A stretch of 64,000 nt of DNA, from the NCBI GenBank assembly GCA_037178625.1, contig CM074131.1, forward strand, positions 2,480,001 through 2,544,000, given 5' to 3'. Shown piece by piece: positions 16,446-27,909 of this stretch; the first letter of the stretch is position 1; the number at the start of each line of letters is the position of its first letter. Origin of the DNA: Skeletonema tropicum. Taxonomy: Eukaryota > Bacillariophyta > Thalassiosirophyceae > Thalassiosirales > Thalassiosiraceae. Both the position numbers and the translations under genes were made by a program. The notes under the pieces were generated by a model. That model saw nothing but the letters and a program-made list of their open reading frames with translations, searched no databases and was not told the origin of the DNA.

Positions 16446-19271
16446 TTAATCCCAACGTAACCACCCTGTGGCAGTATGTGTCGGCAAAGGAGAAAGTGGA
16501 CAAGAATCTGGAACTGTGCCTGCACTAGCAAGAGTTTGAAGCCACAACCCAATAGTGGCAAGTGAGTCACAAGCAATTTTTCGCACAGGTGCTGGCGTGT
16601 TGGGGCTATGCGCCAAGTGCACCAATGTGGCAACAACTGTCTTGGTGTTTGTCAGTGGAACTATGGATCCTGGCTCAGTTGCCAGATTCATCAATGCCCC
16701 AACAGCAGCAAGTTGTTCTTCATAATCTTTCCTCATTGCACATGTGCTAAGCAATGAGAGGAGCGAGCCTGTTGCAAGCCCAACCTTACTTGAGGCATCA
16801 CTACAAAGGTTTTGAATGGTCCGGATAGACCACAATCGATCCTCTGCAAGCTTGGATTTGCCACCAGCAGTAAGAATTTCAATCACTTTTGGCATCGATG
16901 CCAACTTGGCATTGTTGGAAGGGAACCGGGTGAAGTTGCAAAGCATCTCCAAACATCTTGTGTGCAATGGATGCTCCAGGATTTCTGCCAGAAAGAGAAT
17001 ATTGTTAAGGACCTCCTCATTGAGGCATAAACCCCGAGCATTGGCGCAGTGCTTGGTCAAATGCGTCAGTGTGGCACATGCACTCAATTGACTCCGTTCT
17101 AGAAAGTTCGAAGCGTTCTCAATGTTTAACTTCTTGAGAGAACTCATTTGCATTTCTACTCCTTCCTCTTCTCCGACACTTTCAATATCGTTGGTGTTAC
17201 GTTCGTATTGATTGGCAGTAGAACCTTCATCTGTTGACATTGTTTTGTCGTTCGACAAGTCGTTAGACATTGACCCGCCATTAGACATGGACCTGTCGTT
17301 GGACATTGACCTGTCGTTAGACATAGTCATGTCATTACTGTAAGCGGACCTGTCATCCTGGCTCATGCCATACGAATTCGTGTAAGTATCATCTTCAGTA
17401 TAACTTCCAGTCCCATCCGTCTCACTCGACATTCCTGAGAATGTATTGGAGAAGCTTCCCCCATCCTGAGTTGTCCCTTCTTCTTGCGATTCACTCTTGG
17501 ACTCAACAGCAGCCTCCTCTTCCATTGCTGCTGGCTCTTCCTTCTCTTCTACCTTCTTGGTAGCCTTCAAAATCATCAAATTACTCAACACCAATGCCAA
17601 ATTCTCCGTGTTGCAAATAACACTCCTATTCTGAGCAGTCTTGGCAAGTGTGGCTAGCGTACTACACGCACGCAGGCGTGCCTCCCCCGTATCTTCTTCA
17701 ATCACCTTGACCAACACTTTCAACACACCGGGATGCTTCGCAACAATGATACGATTGTCCTTCGGTTCACTCAAATACAACAATGCCGTTACAGCACGTG
17801 TACGAGCATCAAGTGCATCACTGTCCACGGCATTATCCTCACTAGCATACACAAGAGCATCGAGTAAACCAGTCGTACGAGCAAGTTTCGCCTGGTTGGC
17901 ACCCCGACTCGCCAAGACTTTGATGGCACCACAGGCATTGCTCCTTCGGACAATGTTGGAGACGTCTCGACTTTGTTGAATCAATTGTTCCAGTTCTGCG
18001 TCTGGCTCGACCAACTTGATATTGAATGACTTGTCTGGGACGGTATTCTCATTGATGATAATGTCTTCGGAACGGAATGCTACGGGAGGTGGTGGAAGGG
18101 GGTAGGGATGACGAAAGATTACCTGACGGCTACCATTGAGTTGTTGTTTGGTAAGGTTGCTGTTGGAGTAGGTGTTGACTTTGGAGTTGAGAATTTTGGA
18201 GTTGACTGATAAGCCTTTATTTTCGGTGGTGGGTGCCGAAGAAGATCTGGATGACCTCTGTGATTTGGTAGATATTGGCTTGTCGTCCACCACTGGCGCT
18301 GATGGCTCATGAATCATTTTCTCCGTAACCATTGCCTCCGCCTCCTGCTTAAACCTTCTCTTTTCAGCTTCATCCGGTGATTTGTAATAGTCCGATGCAA
18401 TATCATCATCTTTTACTGGCGTTGGCATTAGAATGTCATCCATTGAGGTGTTCTTCTTCTCATTATTTCGAGGTGGACTAAGTTTTGTTGCTGGGATAAT
18501 CTTCTTGCGGTATCGAGGAGATTGATTCCCTGACAATTGATTGGTGGGAGAAGCTGCGGTATCACTGACAACATCAGTATCTACCATTGGAGAATCCGGT
18601 ACTTCATTGTTTGCGATCACGTTGCGAGGAGGCGTGTTTGGTTGACTTGACGCAGATGATGCCTTTCTCGCAGCTTTGCGACGAGCTCTCGGTGAAAGAG
18701 GAGCCGACGAGGTCGTCTGAGACTTTTGTGCTGCCGCAGAAGTCCTGTTAGTGTGTATCTCTGTAACATCACTCGTAACACTGGGTGCATTCGCTGGGCT
18801 CAACAACAGTGATTGGTCTTCCTTTGACTCCTCTATCGCCGCCTTTCCGAAGTAAGCGTGTTCTGCAAATGCTCTAGCACTGTTGATTTCAGCTTCGATA
18901 CGCTTTGCCAAGTCATCGTCATCATCCCCTAACATATCCGCCACACCGCTACTGGTCTCTTTGGCAGGAGTAATACTTTTCACCGTTTGATGATCTCCAC
19001 TGCTGTCCATCTTTTTTCGAGGAGGTGTAGTAAATTCTGGCTCTGACCACTCCTCATCAACGTCGTCATTGGAAGCGTCGGGAGTATTCAACGGAGAGGA
19101 ATTGTGCATTGCCCTCCTCGCTTTGCGGAGTGCAATTTTGACCATGACGGCAACTTCATCTTCTGTCATGTCATCTTCAGAGATGCCTCCCGCTGACTTT
19201 TTGTTTTGTGTCCTTGATGGCGGCGGCATCTCACCGCTGGAGCCCATTGAGTCGTCAGATAAAGTATCCAT
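16446..19271 (-). CDS. Armadillo-repeat-like protein, long form
   Basis: ORF of 941 residues starting MDTLSDDSMGSSGE. The N-terminal ~390 residues are Ser/Pro/charged and disordered with short nuclear-localisation-like clusters (RARRKAARKA). From residue ~430 it becomes helical with armadillo-type repeats (RRSNACGAIKVLASRGANQA, TRAVTALLYLSEPKDN, ARLRACSTLATLAKTAQN). A low-complexity insertion of repeated MSNDRS units splits the armadillo region at about residues 645-690, and repeats resume to the C-terminus (AAVGALMNLATEPGSIVPLT). Its armadillo blocks resemble those of the two genes next door (19884 and 22714), so the three are paralogues. The partner or role is unknown; armadillo solenoids usually bind peptides. 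Confidence 0.8.
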   Translation of the reverse strand: MDTLSDDSMGSSGEMPPPSRTQNKKSAGGISEDDMTEDEVAVMVKIALRKARRAMHNSSPLNTPDASNDDVDEEWSEPEFTTPPRKKMDSSGDHQTVKSITPAKETSSGVADMLGDDDDDLAKRIEAEINSARAFAEHAYFGKAAIEESKEDQSLLLSPANAPSVTSDVTEIHTNRTSAAAQKSQTTSSAPLSPRARRKAARKASSASSQPNTPPRNVIANNEVPDSPMVDTDVVSDTAASPTNQLSGNQSPRYRKKIIPATKLSPPRNNEKKNTSMDDILMPTPVKDDDIASDYYKSPDEAEKRRFKQEAEAMVTEKMIHEPSAPVVDDKPISTKSQRSSRSSSAPTTENKGLSVNSKILNSKVNTYSNSNLTKQQLNGSRQVIFRHPYPLPPPPVAFRSEDIIINENTVPDKSFNIKLVEPDAELEQLIQQSRDVSNIVRRSNACGAIKVLASRGANQAKLARTTGLLDALVYASEDNAVDSDALDARTRAVTALLYLSEPKDNRIIVAKHPGVLKVLVKVIEEDTGEARLRACSTLATLAKTAQNRSVICNTENLALVLSNLMILKATKKVEEKEEPAAMEEEAAVESKSESQEEGTTQDGGSFSNTFSGMSSETDGTGSYTEDDTYTNSYGMSQDDRSAYSNDMTMSNDRSMSNDRSMSNGGSMSNDLSNDKTMSTDEGSTANQYERNTNDIESVGEEEGVEMQMSSLKKLNIENASNFLERSQLSACATLTHLTKHCANARGLCLNEEVLNNILFLAEILEHPLHTRCLEMLCNFTRFPSNNAKLASMPKVIEILTAGGKSKLAEDRLWSIRTIQNLCSDASSKVGLATGSLLSLLSTCAMRKDYEEQLAAVGALMNLATEPGSIVPLTNTKTVVATLVHLAHSPNTPAPVRKIACDSLATIGLWLQTLASAGTVPDSCPLSPLPTHTATGWLRWD

Positions 19272-19883
19272 CTGTGTTATTATCTTCTATTCAATACAAT
19301 AAGTACATGACATGCCTCTGTCTTGTTCGCCGAGTGCTTTCAATTTGCGCCTTTCAATTTCAATCTTGTGCAACATCGTACAAAAACTTGGTGATTGCTG
19401 GGAAGGGTGGGAGAATTTCTGAGATTTTTGACGTTGCATTGGTAGTCACAGTGGTTCCAAAAAGGTTCCAAAAATGATGTTGTGTCTGTCAAACGTTGTT
19501 CTTGGTTCTGCTGTCATAGTGTAAAAAGGTCCAGGCACTAAACTGTGGCTAGCAAATTACGGATGATTCTCATTTTCTCTGATTTTGGAGACAAGAAACG
19601 AGAAATAAAAGTCGCCAAAAAAGATGACAGAAAGAAGGGATACCGAAATGCGTCCGATCTCATTCCGTTCAAATCCTACCTTTCTCGTATTTAACATGTC
19701 TCTAGATGCCCTTTTACACTTTCACCTCCAATTGTTCACCGACTACACCTCCAATTGTTCACCGATGTTCACCGGCTACGTCCTCATTATTTCAAGTATT
19801 CTTCTCACCCCAACCTATTTCCCTACAATCAGTATTAGACAAGGCAGGCTGGTTGAAAGAACAATTCTCATATATCATCTATC
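19272..19883. promoter_or_regulatory. Divergent intergenic region between armadillo paralogues
   Basis: Contains the promoters of two divergent armadillo genes. A short tandem duplication at about 19728-19765 repeats the unit cacctccaattgttcaccga with a third partial copy. No TATA box or ORF can be called with confidence. Confidence 0.4.
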
Positions 19884-22138
19884 ATGCAAGCAATAACTGT
19901 GCCGACTTCTTCATCAGAAGATTCCACTGAAGCCAGCATAGCGTCTTCAGACGGTGAAGGTCGAGTCACCTACTACACTGCCGTGCCACAACGGATGAGG
20001 CAACACAGAATGAGAAGAATGAGAAGAATGAAAGAGCGTGTTCCGAACCTGCCGCAGTCACCGCCAAAGATAAAGAAGCAGATCCCCAGCAGAATGTTCG
20101 CTCAAGAAGCCAAGTCTGTTCCAGAATTTATAGTCACTAAAACGAAGAATATGTCAGGAGTCGCTATCAATGAAGCGGATTCCGAGTCCTTCGGAGATCC
20201 AGACTTATGTTGTATCCAACTCTTTTCTAGTGACTCTTCTGGAAACGAAGAGGAAGAAGAGTTTGTTGAGAGAGTTTCTGAAAGGGCATTTTTTAGTGCC
20301 TATGGAGAAGAGAATGTACACACAAAAGCACCTGTTGCTCTTCAAACTTCTTATCGGCTTGGTATAATTCCAAACGGCGAAATTAATGAAGAGGATAAAA
20401 CTCCTGCTGGTGTAGGTAACTCTCCAAGAGGTGTTTCTTCTCCATTTGGTTCAACACATTATGTCAGCTCGGCACCTTTCAGTGGAAAAGAGGTGCTACA
20501 CACCAAGCCATATCAACGATGTGATTATGATATTGATGAAGATGTGAGACAATCAATAGTATTTTTCACTCTGAGAAAACAGATGTTGAAGCCCTCGCCT
20601 CAGTTGGACGAGCTGTTGACACAAATCCGTGGAGATTGCACCGAATTGGATAACAGGGCCTTCGTAACTCGACGTAAGCATGCTTGCGGCGCACTCAAAA
20701 TCCTTGCTGCTAAGAAAGAGAATCGCCTCAAGATTTGCTGGACCTCTGGAGTGCTCTTAGCAATGGCTTCAGTATTGCGTGTTCGAGCGGACATTAAAGA
20801 TGCGCAGAATATGGTGTCAAGTATTGAGGCACGTAATCGTATTGTATCGGCGCTCTGTATTCTTGCGCTTGAGAAGAAGAACCACTTGTTGCTTGCCAGT
20901 ACGCCTGGCTTGCTTGACAGTATGGCAGAGACTATTCTCCATGATGAAGGCGAAGGTCGTCAAGGGTGTTGCACTGTGATGTTTCAATTATCGAAAACTG
21001 CAGAGACTAAGGCAGCCATTGCGAAGAATAAAGAGTTGATGTTTGCGATTACCAAAGTGATTGAAGTGCCAACATGGATTCCTCCGCAGCAGCCGCAGAT
21101 CCCAGATGTATGCAAGTTCGATATGCAAACAGTGGATACTCGCTCAACAGTTGACGAGTTGAGCTGCACTTCTTCTGAGGACTATCACGACTTGGATTGC
21201 ATTTCTAAGGGATATCATTTTGCCTACACAGTGTTGGATCGTGTAGATAAAGTTTTGGATCGTGCAGATACAGTTTTGGATCGTGCAGATGAAGTTTTGG
21301 ACCGTGCAGATAAAGTTTTGAAATGTGGTGGTATGCAAGAAGATGAAAAGCGTATCTCATTCACGCTATCCTATGAGAAATTTGTTGACACAAGTGAACC
21401 ATTGGAAATTGACTACGACTTGGACCCAAACAAATTCCTTCACGGTTCGAGGCTCATGGCATTCGCTAGTCTCTTGTGTCTAGTCAAGAACGAGGAGACT
21501 GTAACTGTTGTTGCCAGGGAACACGCCATTGTTGAAACACTTCTTGAGGTTTCTCTTCAGTTTTCTTCCCCGTCTCATGTCCGTGCATTGGCAATCCTAG
21601 GCGCACATGACAAGACACCCACAAAACTGCCATCTACTAGTTCACAAAAATTTATCCTTCCTGCCCTTGTTACAAGAGGTGGCATCTGATTCTCCAGACT
21701 CAGAAGGACGCAGATATGCACTTTGTGCTTTGCAAAACCTTTCGGTCGACACAACTTGTCGGGTCGCTATTGCGCACTCTCCTACCATGATTGAAGTGCC
21801 TTGTGAATCGGCTGAAGGACTGTAGCGAAGAAGAGACCCTCGCAGCAATTGCGACACTGCAACATCTTGCAGATGAACCAGCAAATCTCGATCAGTTCAT
21901 TGCTGTCAAGGAATGCGTTTCCTCCATTATTGAATTATCTCGAAGTGGCGATAGTGGGGCAACTAAGACGGGAATAGCTGCGTTTTTGGCCAAGAACACT
22001 CTTGCCACGTTAAGCCATTGGTTTCGTAGGATTGCTACCGATGGCTCGGAACGTATAGTTAGTGAATCTGGATGCCGTGATCCGCACATTCTCCACAATG
22101 CAGTGTTGCAACCATTGACCTACCGAGGATGGTCGTAA
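19884..22138 (+). pseudogene. Armadillo-repeat protein, tandem copy 1, broken by two frameshifts
   Basis: From ATG 19884 the frame encodes 601 residues that closely match copy 2 (22714-24501) from about residue 170 on. At 21600-21601 an extra G (ctaggcgcac against ctagcgcac in copy 2) shifts the frame and gives a stop at 21687-21689. The matching protein continues in a second frame (21607-21825), then an extra T near 21791 moves it to a third frame that runs to 22138 and ends, like copy 2, in GWS. The two insertions do not restore each other. A 7-residue repeat DRADKVL occurs around residues 450-480. Either a decayed duplicate or two assembly errors; a truncated 601-residue product could still be made. 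Confidence 0.7.
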
Positions 22139-22713
22139 AAGAAAATGCAAATGCTAGGAAATTATTTGTTGTGCTTTATCACCCAACAACCATTTTATGT
22201 AATCTGTAATGATAAAAGACGAAGAAGTCGTTCTTTTCATTGCTTACTTGATTCAATTCTTTACTGTCCGTGTTGTTCTTTGTACCAGCCAGCTACTTAC
22301 TCTATCATTGTACTCCTCTAGATAGATAAATATGACCGAAGTATGTAGTGGAATGTCGCTTATCCAGCACATCACAGGTTGACCCCCTTTTCGGAACTGT
22401 CCGAAAGTGAGTAACATTCATGTGTGTGACAGAAGCTCTGCCGCGCCGCAGTAAGACTCATACTTTTCTTGTAAAAACGAAATTTTGGCAATTCAAGAGC
22501 CAACGCAATGCCGCCCAACTTCTTCAGGAACCAACATTTTTTATCGACATATATGTACTAAACAAAGAGATAGTTGGATTATTTTAGTTGCTACTCCCTT
22601 GGCACTCTCTAGTGCACTCGAACCATCATTGAAATAGCACAACAGACAACAGATAGAAGCACCTCTGTCTCCTTTTAACTCCTAACTGGCTTTACTTAGT
22701 GCTGCTGGGGAGG
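22139..22713. other. Intergenic region between tandem armadillo copies
   Basis: 3' flank of copy 1 and upstream region of copy 2. AT-rich; no credible gene. The flanks of the two copies are not obviously similar, so the duplication seems limited to the coding region from about residue 170 of copy 1. Confidence 0.4.
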
Positions 22714-24501
22714 ATGATCATGTCTCTAGAATTCATCAACAATGACAAAGATGACACTGGTGTAGGTATTCGAACCGGCTCTCCACGAGGTGTTTCTTCT
22801 CCATTTGGTTCAACAGAATTCATCTCAGAATCTTTCAGCGGTGGAGAGGTGCGAGATGATTGTGATATTGATGAGGACGTGAGCCAACCAACAGTATATG
22901 ACGTTCTCACAAAACAGATGTTGAAGCCCTCGCCTCAGTTGGACGAGCTATTGAAACAAATCGATAGAGGTGTTGCCACACCGATTGACAGGGGCTTTGC
23001 AACTCGACGTAAGCATGCTTGCGGCGCACTCAAAATCCTTGCTGCTAAAAAAGAAAATCGCCTCAAGATTTGCTGGACCTCTGGAGTGCTCCTAGCAATG
23101 ACTTCGGTATTGCAAGATGTTCAAACGGAAGATCTAGATGCGCAAAATATGGTGTCAAATATTGAGGCACGTAATCGTATTGTATCAGTGCTCTGTATTC
23201 TTGCGCTCGAGAAGAAGAACCACTTGTTGCTTGCCAGTACACCTGGCTTACTTGACAGTATGGCAGAGACTATTCTTCATGATGAAGGCGAAGGTCGTCA
23301 AGGGTGTTGCACTGTGATGTTTTATCTATCAAAAACCTCGGACACAAAGGCAGCCATTGCGAAGAATAAAGAGTTGATGTTTGCGATTACCAAAGTGATT
23401 GAAGTGCCAACATGGATTCCTCCGCAGCAGCCGCAGATCCCAGATGTATGTAAGTTCGATCTGCTAACAATCGATACAAATTCAGCTTGTGGCGAGTTGA
23501 GCTGCACTTCTTCTGAGGACTTCCACGGCTCGGATTGCTCTTCTGTTCCTGAGGGAAATTATTTTGCCTGTGGCGATCGTGCTGATAAAGTTTTGGATCG
23601 TGCAGATGAAGTTTTGGATCGTGCAGATAAAGTTTTGGATCGTGCAGATAAAGTTCTGAGTGGTGAGGCTGAGGGACGTTATTTTGCATGTGGTGATCTG
23701 CAAGAAGATGAAAAGCGTATCTCATTCACGCTATCTTATGAGAAATTTGTTGACACAAGTGAACCATTGGAAATTGACTACGACTTGGACCCAAACAAAT
23801 TCCTTCACGGTTCGAGGCTCATGGCATTTGCTAGTCTCTTGTGTCTAGTCAAGAACGAGGAGACTGTAACTGTTGTCGGCAAGGAACACGCCATTGTTGA
23901 AACACTGCTTAAGGTTTCTCTTCAGTTTTCTTCTCCGTCTCATGTCCGTGCATTGGCGATCCTAGCGCACATGACAAGACACCCACAAAACTGCCATCTA
24001 CTAGTTCACAAAAATTTATCCTTCTTGCCCTTGTTACAAGAGGTGGCATCTGATTCTCCAGACTCAGAAGGACGCAGATATGCACTTTGTGCTTTGCAAA
24101 ACCTTTCGATCGACACATCTTGTCGGACGGCAATTGCGTGCACTCCCAACTTGATGAAGTGCCTCGTGAATCGGCTGAAGGGCTGTAGCGAAGAAGAGAC
24201 CCTCGCAGCAATTGCGACACTGCAACATCTTGCAGATGAACCAGCAAATCTCGATCAGTTCATTGCTGTCAAGGAATGCATTTCTTCCATTTGTGCATTG
24301 GCTCGAAGTGACTATTGCGGAGATAATAAAACGGGAATAGCTGCGTTTTTGGCCAAGAACACTCTTGCCACGTTAAGCCATTGGTTTCGTAGGGTTGCTA
24401 CTAGTGGCTCGGGGCTGTTAGTTAGTGAACCTGGAGGCCGCGATCCGCACATTCTTCATGATGCAGTGTTGCAAACATTGACCTACGAAGGATGGTCGTA
24501 A
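22714..24501 (+). CDS. Armadillo-repeat protein, tandem copy 2, intact
   Basis: The ORF opens at 22699, but the first ATG is at 22714 (a second at 22720). The protein has about 595 residues. The first ~75 residues are acidic and Ser-rich. Armadillo-like helical repeats begin near RRKHACGALKILAAKKENRL and continue through ARNRIVSVLCILALEKKNHL and a block ending GWS. Residues ~290-320 contain four or more tandem 7-residue units DRADKVL/DRADEVL, encoded by ~21-bp DNA repeats, followed by a GDLQEDEKRISFTL segment. Very similar to the broken copy upstream and more distantly to the 941-residue protein. Function unknown; no signal or membrane segment. Confidence 0.8.
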   Translation: MIMSLEFINNDKDDTGVGIRTGSPRGVSSPFGSTEFISESFSGGEVRDDCDIDEDVSQPTVYDVLTKQMLKPSPQLDELLKQIDRGVATPIDRGFATRRKHACGALKILAAKKENRLKICWTSGVLLAMTSVLQDVQTEDLDAQNMVSNIEARNRIVSVLCILALEKKNHLLLASTPGLLDSMAETILHDEGEGRQGCCTVMFYLSKTSDTKAAIAKNKELMFAITKVIEVPTWIPPQQPQIPDVCKFDLLTIDTNSACGELSCTSSEDFHGSDCSSVPEGNYFACGDRADKVLDRADEVLDRADKVLDRADKVLSGEAEGRYFACGDLQEDEKRISFTLSYEKFVDTSEPLEIDYDLDPNKFLHGSRLMAFASLLCLVKNEETVTVVGKEHAIVETLLKVSLQFSSPSHVRALAILAHMTRHPQNCHLLVHKNLSFLPLLQEVASDSPDSEGRRYALCALQNLSIDTSCRTAIACTPNLMKCLVNRLKGCSEEETLAAIATLQHLADEPANLDQFIAVKECISSICALARSDYCGDNKTGIAAFLAKNTLATLSHWFRRVATSGSGLLVSEPGGRDPHILHDAVLQTLTYEGWS

Positions 24502-24707
24502 AAGAAAATGCTAGAGAAGTATTTGTTTTCGTATCACCCATCAACCACGTGACTGTAATGACCAAAGGGTCACCTCAAGCTTTTCTTGAGGAAAGATTAA
24601 ATTTGTAGCCAGTTGATATATGTAAATAGCCTCTGATTAAGTCGTCCATTTCATTTGCTGACTGGATTCAATTATTTACTTTTCGTTAGTTGCTTGCTGT
24701 TCTCGAT

Positions 24708-26181
24708 CTACTCGCTGCAAGAGAAAACTTGCATACTCCCATCGTTGCCACAGCTCACCATCTTCAATCTCGCGCTTCCAGCTGCACCACAACTGCAGTC
24801 AACTCCCCACACCCACCCTTCATTCGCCCCATCAAATGAATGGACCGGCGTACCACTCGCCAATCCCATGCCACAGTCCCAGACACGTACGGATTTATCT
24901 GAACCACACGTCGCAACTCTATTCCCGTCAGGAAAGGCACATAAGTTCATTATCCACCCCTTATGCGCAGCGAGAGCACATGCAACTAATTTGACTGGTG
25001 ATGCAACATTGAAGCTTTCCGAAGTCTCCGATAACGCCATCGATGCGTCATAGGAATACAATTTACCATCGTCATCGCCAGCAAACAACAATTCCCCTTC
25101 AGGCATAGAGTAGGATAATGCTCGGATTGGAAATGAAGAATGAACCAGTCGATGTACCCGCCGAAAGTTCAAGCCTTCGTGTCCATAGTAATAGTCATCA
25201 GACGTGGTATGTGCCGAATAAATGTCAACAATACCATCTTTTCTGCCCACAACAAATGTATTTGGTATGGTTGGATGCCACGCTAAAGACATGACACAGG
25301 CGTGGCCTCCTCCTACTGTGGCAATAATTTCTCCTGGAGGCACAGAATTATCATTGTTATCATCCTCTGTATTGCTGAATGATGTAAAGTTCATCACCAC
25401 TGTATCATCACCACCTGTATCTCCAACAACGGCGCCTCCTCCTCCACCAGACGACGATGAAGCAGACCGAGTGATACCATTGTCTCCAGGGCGAGATGCC
25501 AGTAATACCAGATTTGCAAATACTCACTGCTCCATTGGCACATCCCAATGCTACCAAAATATCCGTTTCCTTTTTCGAGTAGTAGTTACCCAACTAATGG
25601 CGGACGTATTGCGAGTGTTGTCCCTGTGGCAGTTGGGACTTTAAACTCTGCAATATGGCCTTCTGTATTGCTGTATTGTTGATGATGATTCATTGTCCAT
25701 ATTCCTCTGCCACAACGACACCCTTTTCCTTGAGCACGGGATCTAACCGTACCCAGACGCAAACATGTCCACCTAATTTCGACGCCATGACAACTTCATT
25801 GCCCGCAGTATCATCTGCACCACAATAATTTCGAACTACATCTAATGCTGCATATCCCAGCACTGCCGTACTGTTACTAGCGCTGCCGCTATTATTTTGC
25901 TGCTCATGATCATCACGAGATATTAAACTCTCGATGCATGTAACGTTCATAGCCGAGGCATCCAGCACATCATTGGAATTGACATCCTTTTCGGAGCGGT
26001 CTGAAAGTGAATAACATTTTATCGTGTTGGAAGCTCCTGCGGCAAGTAGTCGTAGAGATGAGGACTGCGGCGACGACGATGAACGACAGGGAGAGAATTT
26101 TACTCTCCAAACCGGTGAGTCGGTGCTGCTGTCGCCGTCGTTGTTGTTCTTGATACGGTGTAGCGTCCGGAATCCGCTCAT
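24708..26181 (-). CDS. WD40-repeat protein, reading frame interrupted
   Basis: ATG at 26179-26181 (MSGFRTLHRI). Three consecutive stretches encode WD-repeat-like strands in different frames: 26181-25690 (SPVWRVKFSPCR; GGHVCVWVRLD), about 25665-25535 (GHIAEFKVPTATG; ETDILVALGCANGAVSI) and about 25530-24708 (SLAWHPTIPNTFVVG; LSYSMPEGELLFAGDDDGKL; LCAFPDGNRVATCGSDKSVR). The last stretch has clear WD units with GSDKSVRVWD. The frame changes near 25690-25670, 25592 and 25533. At 25592, dropping one G of a GGG run would join the frames smoothly; elsewhere very short introns are possible. The fold is a beta-propeller scaffold. I considered SKI8/WDR61 but cannot support it. Either an indel-affected gene or a pseudogene. 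Confidence 0.6.
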
Positions 26182-27909
26182 GGTGGCTAGCTGGATGTTG
26201 TTGGTTTTGGTGCTGGCTATGCTGGTCGCACTTAGGAGTATGATGTATGATGTATGTATTGAATGTGAAAAAGGTAGAGCTGTCACGGAGAAAATTGTAA
26301 CGTGATCACGTGAAATGTGAAAAACCATCACGCGCGCGACCCCTCATCACGTGAAGAACGTGACCCTCATAACCTATTAACTAACTTGTGACTTGTGATA
26401 TAGCACTTACTAGCTTATCCATCAGGAGGGCCAGCATGGATCCTGAACTTGCCTAGCGCATCATATACACCCGTGAAAACATGTACTATAAAGAGTTGAC
26501 GGGGAAACCTCTCGCTGATGCCTACCTTCCTCCACTGAAGGATACTGACACGGATATTGGTCAACACGACCACTTGTTGCTCTTCGGCTTATTTGATCGC
26601 AAGGAGCATTGGAATAGGAATAGATGAACATAATTGCTCTTTTATTACTGCTTTCTCGTAAATCTGCTTTTTTGCTCACATCGGCTCACGTTATCATCTA
26701 TCGTGTCCACCTCCTGAAAAAAAATTGATATCACGCGAGGTGTGGTGTGATGGAACGTGACCCTGCCACGCTGATTCACAGCGCGATTTTAAGTGAAAGT
26801 GGTGGTACCGTAAAAGTTGTATAATATTAGCCCTTATCTACGTGCCTACATACGAAATCAACCATTTTTACCGACACACACCGCACAAAAACACCCCCTC
26901 CATGGTGATTATTCGGCGTACTCTAGTACCTTAGGAAGTGCTTGTGACCATCATAGTAACGGCCTTTTTGTCTTCTTCAACATCATTAGAAGCGATTAAG
27001 TTGGTTACTATGATGGTCAGGAGCAATATTGAGAGAGCTAGAGCGCATTTTCAGCACACAGGTGCCGACGCCGAATTTCTGCACCATGTCGGTCCCTAAA
27101 AGAATTTTCGAGGATGTCTACAGCGATGATGCTCGGCTGATCGATATAATACATTTATTTGAATGTACCGACCAAGTATTATTGCCACAGCCACCCCCAA
27201 AGTCACTCAAAGCACTGCCTTGCGGTGAAAATTCGACGCATCATCACAATATTTGACCCCCTATCCGAAGGGCCTCTCGTCGTAATTATTAATGTTCTGA
27301 CCAAATAATCTTGTTATTATATATTAATAGAAGCGATTTATTCTATCAAACTTAATTAGGGACTTGGTATTAGCTGAGATATAGGCGACGGCGTCTACGC
27401 TGTCGGATGCCATGGTCATGATGGTTTTTTGATGTACGGTAGCTCGTGTAAGTGTACAGTAGCTAAGGTAAGGTAAAAAATAACGTACATAGGAGCTCAA
27501 ATAAAAACGCAATTTACTAGCGCGCGCGGTGAATCAGCGTGCTGCTCTATGAAAAGGGGTCACGAGTCACGAACTATTTAAATCGAGTCACGAATTGGTA
27601 GCTTGAACCAAAAAGCAATCGTGTTCAACGTCACTGTCAACTGTTCATGACATGATGAGGATGTGTTACTACCGTCTCAGGACTATGGACATGTACCCAT
27701 GATAAGTTAATATTATATCAAGTACGAAGTACATTGATGAACTCTTATCTCAAATTATGTGGGTTGTAGCATGATCCTTCTGCCTCTCAGAGAGTTGAGA
27801 TATCAGACTTTCATGGGAGAATCAAAAAGTGTCTCGGAGTTGGTGCTGTACAATATTATTTTGTCCGAGATCATGATCGAAATTGTATGCTATCTTGCGG
27901 AAAGACAAC
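26182..27909. other. Intergenic region, ~1.7 kb
   Basis: No convincing gene. Notable elements: several CACGTGA/TCACGT motifs at about 26303-26360 and again at 26685-26765, just upstream of the WD40 gene; a perfect 16-bp inverted repeat at 26945-26960 and 27004-27019 (tgaccatcatagtaac); and three near-repeats of gagtcacgaa at about 27556-27596. Short ORFs here have no recognisable protein features. Confidence 0.5.
26945..27019. repeat. Perfect 16-bp inverted repeat
   Basis: Arms tgaccatcatagtaac (26945-26960) and gttactatgatggtca (27004-27019) are exact reverse complements separated by 43 nt, so a stem-loop or the ends of a tiny element are possible. No neighbouring gene explains it. Confidence 0.7.

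Noticed and set aside
21590..21810. Introns explaining the frame changes of ARM copy 1
   Set aside because: Alignment with intact copy 2 shows single-base insertions, not removable GT-AG segments.
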